Positions 1 to 6,272 of a stretch of 7,883 bases of DNA are shown here, piece by piece. The stretch's first letter is position 1. Each line of letters begins with the position of its first letter. The stretch is taken from contig DATINJ010000178.1 of assembly GCA_035474375.1 (NCBI GenBank), positions 1 to 7,883 of the forward strand, in the 5' to 3' direction. The DNA comes from JANNPJ01 sp035474375 (GTDB lineage: Bacteria > Actinomycetota > Actinomycetes > Actinomycetales > Kineosporiaceae). Below the pieces are notes generated by a model. It was given only the letters and a program-made list of their open reading frames with translations. It was not told the origin of the DNA and did no database searches. A program made the position numbers and the translations under genes.

Positions 1-102
1 GCCGCCGCATTTCTTGGATGGTTCGCTTTTCACCGTCGTTCACGATTTCTGTCGTTCTGCACTGACGGCGGGTCGGGGGACTGCAAGCCCTTCGCGCACG
101 GC

Positions 103-647
103 GTGCGCTTGGATGAGCCGGTGACCGTTCATGATGTGGCCCGCGCGCTGCCTGACATCGCGACGCTTCGGGACCGGTGCCGGGCGTTGGCGATGCTGGA
201 GAGGATCCTGACCTCGCGGGGGCAGTTCGGTACGCGTTCGATTCGCGCTGGCGGCAGGTCTTCTCAACCTGGGTGAACGAGCCCGCGTTCAGCTTCGACG
301 GCTTGCTCAAGGCGACGGTGTGTCTCTGGCGGCAGCACGGCGACGAGCGGTGGCAGAGCGGAGACATCGAGTTTCCCCCGGGCGCCGATCCGGACGGCGC
401 GGACTGGCTGTTCCAGGTGGTTGTGGAGGCAGACCCCGCGTTCTATCGACAGTTTGCGGAGTCTTGGCACGAGCGAACCCTTGACGAGGACACCGTCCGG
501 GAGATCTTCGCGCTGCGCCCACTGACCGACGAGATGGTCCGGCGCCTGAACCCCGACGTGACGGTGACAGACCTTAGCGACGTCCTGATCACGATCGGAT
601 ACCCGTCGGCACCGGAGGAGCCGATGCGCTCTTCCCGGGTCCGGTAG
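103..647 (+). pseudogene. Frameshifted hypothetical gene of a streptomycete family
   Basis: Two adjacent frames together make one protein-like sequence. Frame 1 reads VRLDEPVTVHDVARALP, then a leucine/arginine-rich stretch ending ERILTS, and runs into a stop at 274-276. Frame 3 takes over near 220 with VRYAFDSRW and continues to the tag at 645-647, with motifs CLWRQHGDERW, PDGADWLFQ and ALRPLTDEMVRRLNPD. The change from frame 1 to frame 3 fits loss of one base, plausibly in the five-G run at 218-222. From memory, intact relatives carry about 45-50 more residues between FDSRW and the VF..WV.EPAF segment, so an internal deletion is also likely. The start is uncertain: GTG at 103 is a guess, no good ribosome binding site is visible, and frame 1 is open to the window edge. 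The function of the family is unknown to me. A sequencing error could explain the frameshift but not the missing block. Confidence 0.6.
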
Positions 648-718
648 ACGCTTCGGCTCGGACCATCAGCCGCCGGAAGCGAGCCGCTCCGCCTGCCGTC
701 TTAGTACTGTGAGCTCGC

Positions 719-1609
719 ATGACCGAGGGCGAGATCACCGCAGGCCTGGTCCGTGACCTGTTGCAAGAGCAACATCCAGACCTTGCCGAGTTGGCCATCC
801 GCGAGGTGGTGGGCGGCTGGGGTAACCAAATGTGGCGTCTCGGGGACGAGTTGGCCGTGCGCATGCAGCGCATGGACCCCACTCCGGAGCTGCAGTTCAA
901 GGAGCGGCGGTGGCTACCTGTGCTGGCCCCGCGCCTGCCGCTGCCGGTGCCGATCCCGGTGCGGTTCGGTGAACCGTCCGAGCTCTTCCCCAGGCACTGG
1001 ACCGTGATGACGTGGGTTCCCGGCGAGCCGCTGGACCACGGTTCGATCAGTCGCGGCGCCCACGCGGCTGACACGTTGGCGGGCTTCCTCCAGGCGCTCC
1101 ATGTGCAGGCTCCCGCCGAGGCGCCGATCGCTACGGACCGCGGTGCCCACCCCAGGAACTGCACGGACGGCTTCGAGAACTTCTTCCAGGCCGTTGCCCC
1201 CGACGACATCGCTGCCGATGTCCGGGCCGTCTGGGACGACGCAGTGGCGGCCCACGCGTGGGAGGGCCCGCCGGTGTGGGTGCACGGCGACCTCCATCCC
1301 GCGAACGTCGTCGTCTCGGACGGAACGCTCTCGGGCATCGTTGACTTCGGTGACCTGTTCGCCGGTGATCCGGCATGGGACCTCGCCGCAGCATGGGTAC
1401 TGCTTCCCGCCGGTGCGGCGTCACGGTTCTTTGACAGGTACGCGCATGCAGACGAGGCGGCGATCCGACGCGCCCGTGGGCTGGCCGCTCTGAAGAGCCT
1501 CTTCCTGATGCTCATGGGGCGGAACGGAGATCGGGGCCTTCCCGGCGGCAAGCCGAACTGGGGACCTGCAGGCCGGGCGGCACTTGATCGTGTTGTGAGG
1601 GGCTTTTGA
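719..1609 (+). CDS. APH-family (aminoglycoside/small-molecule) phosphotransferase
   Basis: This 296-residue cytoplasmic protein has the protein-kinase-like APH fold and should transfer phosphate from a nucleotide to a small-molecule hydroxyl. The N-lobe has a glycine-rich turn (VVGGWGNQMWRLG, about 30-42) and an AVRMQR strand (46-51). In many members of this subfamily an arginine-containing strand (like VRLPR) stands where classical enzymes have lysine. The catalytic loop is H189-G190-D191 with N196 (HGDLHPAN), and the metal-binding motif is D209-F210-G211. The downstream GDPAWDLA segment (216-223) is typical of the family. Length is normal and no key residue appears missing. The ATG has only a weak ribosome binding site (GTGAG). 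The gene lies 71 bases after the broken gene and may have its own promoter. The substrate is unknown; many chromosomal members of this family confer no known resistance, so a resistance role should not be assumed. Confidence 0.9.
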   Translation: MTEGEITAGLVRDLLQEQHPDLAELAIREVVGGWGNQMWRLGDELAVRMQRMDPTPELQFKERRWLPVLAPRLPLPVPIPVRFGEPSELFPRHWTVMTWVPGEPLDHGSISRGAHAADTLAGFLQALHVQAPAEAPIATDRGAHPRNCTDGFENFFQAVAPDDIAADVRAVWDDAVAAHAWEGPPVWVHGDLHPANVVVSDGTLSGIVDFGDLFAGDPAWDLAAAWVLLPAGAASRFFDRYAHADEAAIRRARGLAALKSLFLMLMGRNGDRGLPGGKPNWGPAGRAALDRVVRGF

Positions 1610-1754
1610 GGCCGGGCCTGAATCCACCGGTCTCCAGGAAATGATGATTGCCGATGTCCACCACATTGGCGCTCCTGAGTGGTCCCTTTCGTAAGTTCAT
1701 CGGGGGTCGCCCCGGTTCTCCAGCCAGATCGACCAACCGAGAGTGCCTGGCTGC

Positions 1755-1826
1755 CGGTCAGCACCGGTTTGGACCGCAAATGGGGGCGACAAGAGCCCGA
1801 ATCACAGTCCAAATCGGTGCTGACCG
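1755..1826. repeat. Long inverted repeat A, 20-bp arms
   Basis: The left arm at 1755-1774 (core GGTCAGCACCGGTTTGGA) is the reverse complement of the right arm at 1807-1826 (core TCCAAATCGGTGCTGACC) except for one position, which would be a G-U pair in plus-strand RNA. The loop is 32 bases. It begins about 145 bases after the kinase stop codon. The arms are long for a simple terminator with so large a loop and no T-run. A relic of a small mobile element, a recombination site or a structured RNA are alternatives; the sequence does not decide. Confidence 0.8.
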
Positions 1827-1860
1827 CCGTTCCGCCCCGCAGTACGAAGAGTGGACACCC

Positions 1861-1949
1861 GCCGGGCCGCAACCCGGCTCGGATTAACCCCTGAAGCGGC
1901 CCGGAGAAACCGTTCCTCCCGGGAGTTATACCGAGCCGGGTTGCGGGCC
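1861..1949. repeat. Nested inverted repeat B with alternative pairings
   Basis: The outer arms CCGCAACCCGGCTCGG (1867-1882) and CCGAGCCGGGTTGCGG (1931-1946) are perfect complements over 16 bp, and pairing can continue to 1949 past one bulged G. The 48-base interior holds a second stem, CCCGGAG (1900-1906) with CTCCCGGG (1916-1923), allowing one bulged C. Two competing pairings use the left outer arm: GCCGGG (1861-1866) with CCCGGC (1873-1878), and CCGGGCCGC (1862-1870) with GCGGCCCGG (1896-1904). Mutually exclusive stems are seen in regulatory RNAs, but GC-rich palindromic DNA can give the same picture by chance. It lies 40 bp from repeat A. Confidence 0.75.
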
Positions 1950-2172
1950 TTCGAGGATCAGGGCCGATCGCCTGGTCGATGACGGGTCGGAAAGAGCGCC
2001 GATCCCACCGCCTGGACCTGAACCACCCCAGACGAACTTACGAGCGCGACCACCTAGCATGCGAACAAGCGCTCTTGCGTCGTCAATTTCAAGTTGTAAG
2101 GCGCCGACAGCGATGCGCCAGAGCGACGGCAGGTCACACGCAGCACGGCTACATACTTACATGTTGATTCCG

Positions 2173-2862
2173 TTACGGAGGGTCCTGATTTGAGCGGGGC
2201 TGGATCTGATTCTCTGCCTTTTGGAGCCATTGTCGGTACCAGCTGGCGTAGCCCGTGGGGCTTCCGTCGGATTCCCGGAGCGGTCGGAATCCGCCGTCGC
2301 TGGCCGTGTCGTCCGCCCACATCTGGCCGCGGGTGGGTCCGCTGACGACGAGTGCTTCGCGGTAGGCACATCCGAGGTGGCAGAGATAGAGCAGCCCGAT
2401 GGCGTGTTCGGGCGCGAAGGCGACGGCGTCGTGATGCTGCCAATAGGCGTCCTCGGCTTCGTTGAACTTCTCCTCGGAGTCGAAGTCATCCTCGTTCGGT
2501 GGGTCGGGTAGGCCTTCGGCCGGGTTGAACGCGTCAGTGCGCGGGAACGGCTGACTCAACGCATCCAGCTGGGTGAGTTCCGCGCCGTCTCCTTCCCAAC
2601 GCCACTGGCCTTCGGCCCGGCGCAGTGGGAAAAGGCCGTACGCCGGACCCACGCCCCCACGGCTGACCTGGAGCAGGAAGGCTCGGTATTCGTGAGGTAG
2701 TTCGACATCCAGCTGCGACTCCAGGTCGGCCAGCTCATCCTCACTGAGCGGTGGTTCTGCCAGCCAGTGATGGCGGTTGGCGCCGAAGATCGATCCGGCC
2801 TTCGGATGCTTTGACAACGTGGCCAAGCGACCGGGCACGTCCGACCAATCCGAGCTAATCAC
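2173..2862 (-). CDS. SMI1/KNR4 (SUKH-1) family protein
   Basis: This 229-residue soluble protein has the SUKH signature: an N-terminal lead-in, W33, the helical segment LSEDELADLESQLDVELP (39-56), then EYRAFLLQVSRGGVGPAYGLFPL (58-80). The strand region GLLYLCHLGCAYREALVVSG with a following GQMWADD and a final SWYRQWL are typical of the longer actinobacterial members. In bacteria the SUKH superfamily is best known for immunity proteins that neutralise secreted or contact-delivered toxins, but many chromosomal members have no known partner. The start is GTG at 2862; relatives, as I recall them, begin with a similar lead-in. No strong ribosome binding site is visible. The 8-base overlap with the preceding 78-codon ORF suggests translational coupling. 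No toxin with recognisable delivery domains is in the window, so immunity is only a family-based possibility. Confidence 0.85.
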   Translation of the reverse strand: MISSDWSDVPGRLATLSKHPKAGSIFGANRHHWLAEPPLSEDELADLESQLDVELPHEYRAFLLQVSRGGVGPAYGLFPLRRAEGQWRWEGDGAELTQLDALSQPFPRTDAFNPAEGLPDPPNEDDFDSEEKFNEAEDAYWQHHDAVAFAPEHAIGLLYLCHLGCAYREALVVSGPTRGQMWADDTASDGGFRPLRESDGSPTGYASWYRQWLQKAENQIQPRSNQDPP

Positions 2863-3091
2863 TGCAACACCATAGACGTCGCTGGGACTTCAAGCACTGA
2901 AGTGCCAGCGTCGACCAGTGCTCGCCAAAGCATTCTGCAAGGGCACCGACCTCGGCTGTGACTTCCCTGCCGTTGGCGAGGACGTAGGTGGGCGTCTGCC
3001 CTGGGACCTCGGATACGCCAATCCGCCTGGCTCCCAGCGAATCCTCGGCCCAATCTGATCCACCTGCCGACAACTGCGGCTGACCGCTCAT
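2855..3091 (-). CDS. Small hypothetical protein (78 aa), unrecognised
   Basis: An ATG at 3091 opens 78 codons ending in TAG at 2857-2855. The stop of the upstream membrane-protein gene lies 8 bases before this ATG, and the 3' end overlaps the SUKH start by 8 bases. Such packing is usual for translated operon genes and is the main argument that it is real. Third codon positions are fairly G/C-rich until the last eight or so codons. The product has no membrane segment or signal peptide. It includes a YVLANGREVTAEVGALAE stretch and a C-terminal LALQCLKSQ stretch with several cysteines near the end. I do not recognise a family. It could be a small gene of its own, the degraded end of a longer protein, or chance. 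The ribosome binding site is weak. Confidence 0.45.
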   Translation of the reverse strand: MSGQPQLSAGGSDWAEDSLGARRIGVSEVPGQTPTYVLANGREVTAEVGALAECFGEHWSTLALQCLKSQRRLWCCSD

Positions 3092-3099
3092 GCGCGCGG

Positions 3100-3444
3100 T
3101 TACTCGATCGGGTCAGCAGAGCGCTCGCGCCGTTGCGCGATCATCGCTCGGATCCCGAGAGCCACGAGCAGCAGTGAAGAACCGAGCAGGAGGAAGATTA
3201 ACGGGTTGACGAGCGGGGACACCAGTTGTTCGGTGTGACCGTCCCGGTACAGGCAGGTGTAGTCGAGCGGGAAGAGCTTCTGCTGAAGTCCCCGAAAGTT
3301 CTCGTATCCCCCTTCGTTACAAAACACTGTGGCACTGGCCAGCGTGAGCATGCCGCTGCCGAGCGCACCCATCACCCAGAGCGGGATGGTCGAAACCAGC
3401 GCGAGAACAGCACAGGCGAACAGCTTTCCGGGACTTGCGATCAT
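3100..3444 (-). CDS. Small two-helix membrane protein, hypothetical
   Basis: The predicted product has 114 residues and two hydrophobic helices, about 8-29 and 78-100, separated by a roughly 48-residue loop. The loop carries C42 (VFCNEGGYENF) and C64 (FPLDYTCLYRDG), well placed for a disulfide on the outer face, followed by LVSPLVNPL leading into helix 2. A basic tail (AQRRERS) suggests both ends are cytoplasmic. This layout resembles small streptomycete membrane proteins of unknown function. The open frame extends to 3570, but ATG at 3444 is preferred because GGAGG (3459-3455, minus strand) lies 10 bases upstream and the hydrophobic protein begins here. It is the first gene of the group leading to the 78-codon ORF and the SUKH gene. 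Confidence 0.7.
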   Translation of the reverse strand: MIASPGKLFACAVLALVSTIPLWVMGALGSGMLTLASATVFCNEGGYENFRGLQQKLFPLDYTCLYRDGHTEQLVSPLVNPLIFLLLGSSLLLVALGIRAMIAQRRERSADPIE

Positions 3445-3454
3445 TGGGTCATGG

Positions 3455-3459
3455 CCTCC
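3455..3459 (-). promoter_or_regulatory. Ribosome binding site selecting the 3444 start
   Basis: The minus strand reads GGAGG here, 10 bases before the ATG at 3444. It argues against the longer open frame from 3570. A second ATG, at 3452, lies only two bases after this site and is out of frame. Confidence 0.6.
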
Positions 3460-3635
3460 GCCAGTGTTGACGACGGCATTGACCAGGTGGGGAAAGGCAT
3501 AGCATTGGACGGTCCCGGGGATTCCGAAGGCATCACGGTTAGTAGCGCCTGAGACAGTACCGGTCGCCACCGGGGCTTCTGACTCGGGCTCGTTCGTCCC
3601 TACCTACCATCGGCGCTACGAGAAGCTCACGCGCA

Positions 3636-3669
3636 TGCTGCTGTCCGGTTCACTCGGCGGACAGCAGCA
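3636..3669 (-). terminator. Hairpin terminator after the 4173-3700 gene
   Basis: TGCTGCTGTCCG (3636-3647) and CGGACAGCAGCA (3658-3669) form a perfect 12-bp stem with a 10-base loop. It starts 31 bases beyond the stop of the minus-strand gene ending at 3700 and precedes the membrane-protein gene. There is no T-run, which is common for actinobacterial terminators. It suggests the trio at 3444-2173 is transcribed separately from its own promoter. Confidence 0.7.
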
Positions 3670-3699
3670 GATACTGATGGCGCCCGGACCCTGTGCGCT

Positions 3700-4173
3700 T
3701 CAGGTGTACTTCCAGTCCATTCCTGGGTGTCGTCTTTTCGGATTGCCTGCGCGATCGACCTGATGTTCGTTTGCCCTTCTCATCAGCGCGTCTGCAGTGG
3801 ATCCGAGCAGCAGGGGCATCAAGCGGTCGAGCCAGGTGGCATTCGCTTCCAGCGTCGTGCGCGGGGCGTCACGGGTGTGAGCTTTCCCAGGCACGAGGTG
3901 TCGGGGCGCGAAGACTGCCGCCTCGACCAGATCGGGCAGGTCGGCCCGGGCCGGCCAGTTGCGGTTGGGCAGACTGGCTCCGACCGTGATCTGTGTGCCT
4001 GCCCCGTCGCGGGTCTGGAGTACCACCTGGACCTGAAGGTCCGGCCGCTGGTAGTGCACTGATGGGAGGAGGAACTCGCTGTACTCCGGGTCGGACATGC
4101 CGTAGGCGGCGACGAGGAACTGGAAGGACCGCTGAACTTCAATTCTGAAATCGAGTGGCTGCTTCCTCGACAT
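3700..4173 (-). CDS. Conserved-looking hypothetical protein (157 aa)
   Basis: This soluble protein has no signal peptide, membrane segment or catalytic motif that I can see. It begins MSRKQPLDFRIEVQRSFQFL, has a central amphipathic part with alternating polar and hydrophobic residues (YQRPDLQVQVVLQTRDG, then TQITVGASLP) that looks like beta strands, and a helical C-terminal half (TLEANATWLDRLMPLLLG, then ADALMRRANEH) with a basic tail (GNPKRRHPGMDWKYT). The start is ATG at 4173 rather than the in-frame ATG at 4191, because GGGAGG lies at 4185-4180, six bases upstream of 4173. It stands alone, with a terminator-like hairpin downstream and the sugar-operon terminator upstream. The family and function are not recognised. 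Confidence 0.75.
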   Translation of the reverse strand: MSRKQPLDFRIEVQRSFQFLVAAYGMSDPEYSEFLLPSVHYQRPDLQVQVVLQTRDGAGTQITVGASLPNRNWPARADLPDLVEAAVFAPRHLVPGKAHTRDAPRTTLEANATWLDRLMPLLLGSTADALMRRANEHQVDRAGNPKRRHPGMDWKYT

Positions 4174-4179
4174 TGATTG

Positions 4180-4185
4180 CCTCCC
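4180..4185 (-). promoter_or_regulatory. Strong ribosome binding site for the 4173 start
   Basis: The minus strand reads GGGAGG, followed by six bases and ATG at 4173. The in-frame upstream ATG at 4191 lies before this site, so the shorter product is preferred. Confidence 0.75.
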
Positions 4186-4307
4186 AAGCAATCTGAGGAC
4201 ACCAGAACCACTGCCGGCGAGGGAACGCCTTCGTCATGACTACCCCCCGAAAGTCCTCAGCTGCCGCCATCCGCGTGGTAATCCGATCCTGCGGTAGCGG
4301 TGAGTGG

Positions 4308-4359
4308 CCAGGCGGGGGAGTGGTCGATGGCCTTCTGCGATGACCCCTCCCACGCCTGG
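4308..4359 (-). terminator. Probable terminator of the ABC transporter operon
   Basis: CCAGGCGGGGGAG (4308-4320) and CTCCCACGCCTGG (4347-4359) pair over 13 positions with one mismatch and a 26-base loop. The stem starts 33 bases after the stop of the last permease gene. No T-run follows. The interval between this repeat and the 4173 gene (about 4186-4307) should hold that gene's promoter, but no clear -10/-35 pair is visible there. It does contain an 8-bp inverted repeat, CTGAGGAC (4193-4200) with GTCCTCAG (4253-4260). Confidence 0.65.
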
Positions 4360-4392
4360 GTCCGAATTACCTGGTGAACTGGCGACCTCGGC

Positions 4393-5298
4393 TCACTTGC
4401 TGAAGCCCGCCGTCAGACCGCTGACCAGTTGGCGCCGGCCGAGCACGTAGAGCACGACCACCGGCAGCGTGGCCAGCACCACCGAGGCCAGCACGGCCGG
4501 GATGTCGACCTGGAATTGGCCCTGGAATGCCTGCAGGGCCAGCGGCAGGGTCCGTTGGTTGGGGCTCTGGGTCAGGATCAGCGGCAGGATGAAGCCGTTC
4601 CACACGGTCAGCCCGTTGTAGATCGACACCGTGACCAGCGCGGGCCGGACCAGCGGGAAAGCCAGGTACCACAGCGTTCCCCACTCGCTGGCGCCGTCCA
4701 GCCGCATCGACTCGAACAGCTCCTTGGGCACGTCCCGGATGAAGTTGGCCAGGATCAGCACCGACAGCGGGATGGCGAAGGCGATCGAGGGCAGGATGAT
4801 CGCCAGCAGGGTGTCGTAGAGCTGCAGCCGGATGATGATCAGGTAAACCGGGATGACGACCGCCTGCAGCGGCAGCGCCAGGCCGGCCAGGAACAGCACC
4901 GTCGTCCAGCGCAGGAACCGGCCGCTGCCCCGGACGATCGCGAAGGCGGCCATGAAGGAGATCGTCACCGCCGGGACGATGGTGGCCACGGTGACGATCA
5001 CGCTGTTCAGGAAGTAGCGCGGGAAGCTCGACTCCATCACCCGCCGGTACGGGTCCAGGCTCGGGTCCGACGGCGGCTTCATCGTGTTGGTGACGAAGTA
5101 GGTGGACTGGTCCTTGAAGCTGGTGATCACGATCCAGTAGATCGGGATGATCACAATCGCCAGCCAGACGAACGCGGTCAGCCCGCCCCACCAGTTCGGC
5201 CGCTCTCCATTGCCCGACCGGAACAGCTTGCGCCTGGATCTCTTCGGGGAACCTGACAGGCGTTCCAGGGGCGCTTCGGGGTTCATCGTGGTCGCCAT
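4393..5298 (-). CDS. Carbohydrate ABC transporter permease, MalG type
   Basis: This 301-residue integral membrane protein is one half of the transmembrane channel of a CUT1-type sugar importer. A positively charged, probably cytoplasmic N-terminus (KRSRRK, 19-24) precedes the first helix (about 40-60, with IIPIYWIVITSF). Further hydrophobic helices follow. The cytoplasmic coupling (EAA) loop reads ESMRLDGASEWGTLW from E196, followed by FPLVRP, where an ATPase subunit would dock. The sequence QSPNQRTLPLAL near the C-terminus is typical of MalG-type permeases. ATG at 5298 is chosen over the longer open frame from 5340: it lies one base after the stop of the upstream permease gene and has GGAAGGGG just before it. 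This spacing implies translational coupling. The C-terminal end is intact. Confidence 0.93.
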   Translation of the reverse strand: MATTMNPEAPLERLSGSPKRSRRKLFRSGNGERPNWWGGLTAFVWLAIVIIPIYWIVITSFKDQSTYFVTNTMKPPSDPSLDPYRRVMESSFPRYFLNSVIVTVATIVPAVTISFMAAFAIVRGSGRFLRWTTVLFLAGLALPLQAVVIPVYLIIIRLQLYDTLLAIILPSIAFAIPLSVLILANFIRDVPKELFESMRLDGASEWGTLWYLAFPLVRPALVTVSIYNGLTVWNGFILPLILTQSPNQRTLPLALQAFQGQFQVDIPAVLASVVLATLPVVVLYVLGRRQLVSGLTAGFSK

Positions 5299-5299
5299 C

Positions 5300-6232
5300 T
5301 CAGGCCCCTTCCAGCTGGCTGTCCGAGGCGCTGCCGCCACCGATTCGGCGGAACAACAGCGAGAGCCCCAGCCCGAACAGCACCAGGATCACCGCGATCA
5401 CGCTGGCCGGCCCCATCTGGTTGCCGCGGAAGCCGCGAATGTACATGTCCAGCGCGAGCACCCGGGTGGAGTCGCCCGGACCGCCCGCGGTGAGTATCCA
5501 GATCAGGTCGAAGAAGGTCAGCGAGCCGACCACCATCAACGTGGAGGAGGTGACGATCGTGTACCTGAGGGTCGGCAGCGTGATGCTCCAGAACTGGCGG
5601 ACCCGGCCGGCCCCGTCCAGTTGGGCCGCCTCGTACAGCGAGCGCGGGATCTGCCGGATCGCGCCTTGGTAGAGCAGCGAGTGGAACGGCACGAACTGCC
5701 AGGAGACAATGAAGATCAGCACGCCCATCGCGAGCCGTCCCTCACCCAGCCAGTCCTGCTGCAGTAACGGGATGCCCAGGCCGGCGCCGAGCCCGAAGTT
5801 CGGGTCGAGCAGGCCCTTGTAGGTGATCGCCACCGCCGCGGAGCTGAACAGCAGTGGGATGAAGTAGAAGACCGCCAGCCATTCCCGGTATCGCTGGTGA
5901 CCGGCCAGGAAGGCGCCGATCAGGATGCTGGCCGGGGTCTGCACCGCCCAGGAAAGGATCATCACCAGGAAGGTCACGTAGAGCGAGTGCCGCAGGCCGG
6001 GGTCGGCCAGGACCGACCGCCAGTTGCTCAGACCGGCCGGGGTGATGTCGCCGAACCCGGGCCAGTTGCTGAAGCTCAGGTAGAAGACACCAATCAGCGG
6101 AACGACGCCGAAGGCGACGAAGAACAGCAGGGCCGGGACGGCGAGGTAGGCGACCCGGCCGCTCCCCCCGGCCTGCGAGGCGACCTTGCGGGGGAGGTCT
6201 GCCTCGATGCCGGGCGGAGCGGCGACGGTCAC
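5300..6232 (-). CDS. Carbohydrate ABC transporter permease, MalF/UgpA type
   Basis: The second channel subunit of the sugar importer has 310 residues. After a short basic N-terminus, helix 1 spans about 28-54 (VPALLFFVAFGVVPLIGVFYLSF), and several more helices follow. The EAA coupling loop is EAAQLDGAGRVRQFW from E201, leading into ITLPTLR, a near-consensus match. The motif FDLIWILTAGGPGDST in the C-terminal third is a hallmark of MalF/UgpA-type permeases. The start is GTG at 6232, preceded by GGGGAAG at suitable spacing. It follows the binding-protein gene after 40 bases and meets the next permease gene with a one-base gap. No ATP-binding subunit is encoded beside it; in streptomycetes many such systems share one ATPase, MsiK. 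Confidence 0.93.
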   Translation of the reverse strand: MTVAAPPGIEADLPRKVASQAGGSGRVAYLAVPALLFFVAFGVVPLIGVFYLSFSNWPGFGDITPAGLSNWRSVLADPGLRHSLYVTFLVMILSWAVQTPASILIGAFLAGHQRYREWLAVFYFIPLLFSSAAVAITYKGLLDPNFGLGAGLGIPLLQQDWLGEGRLAMGVLIFIVSWQFVPFHSLLYQGAIRQIPRSLYEAAQLDGAGRVRQFWSITLPTLRYTIVTSSTLMVVGSLTFFDLIWILTAGGPGDSTRVLALDMYIRGFRGNQMGPASVIAVILVLFGLGLSLLFRRIGGGSASDSQLEGA

Positions 6233-6272
6233 GGCTGCTTCCCCGCTCTCACGTCCCTCGCTTCTGCGCTGG

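Larger units (their letters stand above)
1610..2172. other. Convergent intergenic gap without a convincing gene
   Basis: The kinase gene ends at 1609 and the SUKH gene reads in from the right and ends at 2173, so the gap is convergent. Short open frames here (for example + 1648-1887 and + 1979-2167) lack a ribosome binding site and recognisable protein features. The main content is two long inverted repeats at 1755-1826 and 1861-1949, listed separately. Nearer the SUKH gene there is only a small 5-bp stem (GGCGC 2100-2104 with GCGCC 2115-2119), a weak candidate terminator for the minus-strand genes. Bases 1950-2099 show nothing I can name. Confidence 0.6.

Noticed and set aside
638..664. 6-bp stem GGTCCG/CGGACC spanning the end of the broken gene
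   Set aside because: The stem is short with a 15-base loop, and it overlaps the stop codon region. It is too weak to call a terminator.
589..1872. 427-codon open frame on the minus strand opposite the kinase gene
   Set aside because: It is antisense to a gene with clear APH motifs, its sequence is low-complexity Ser/Arg/Ala/Pro, and it has no recognisable domain. Long antisense frames are usual in DNA of this GC content.
1979..2167. 62-codon plus-strand frame in the convergent gap
   Set aside because: There is no ribosome binding site, the sequence is Arg-rich without features, and codon use is not convincing.
4429..5256. 275-codon plus-strand frame and 274-codon minus-strand frame overlapping the MalG-type permease
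   Set aside because: Both are shadows: His/Gln/Asp- or Pro/Gly/Ala-rich sequences without domains, lying over a permease with helices and an EAA loop.
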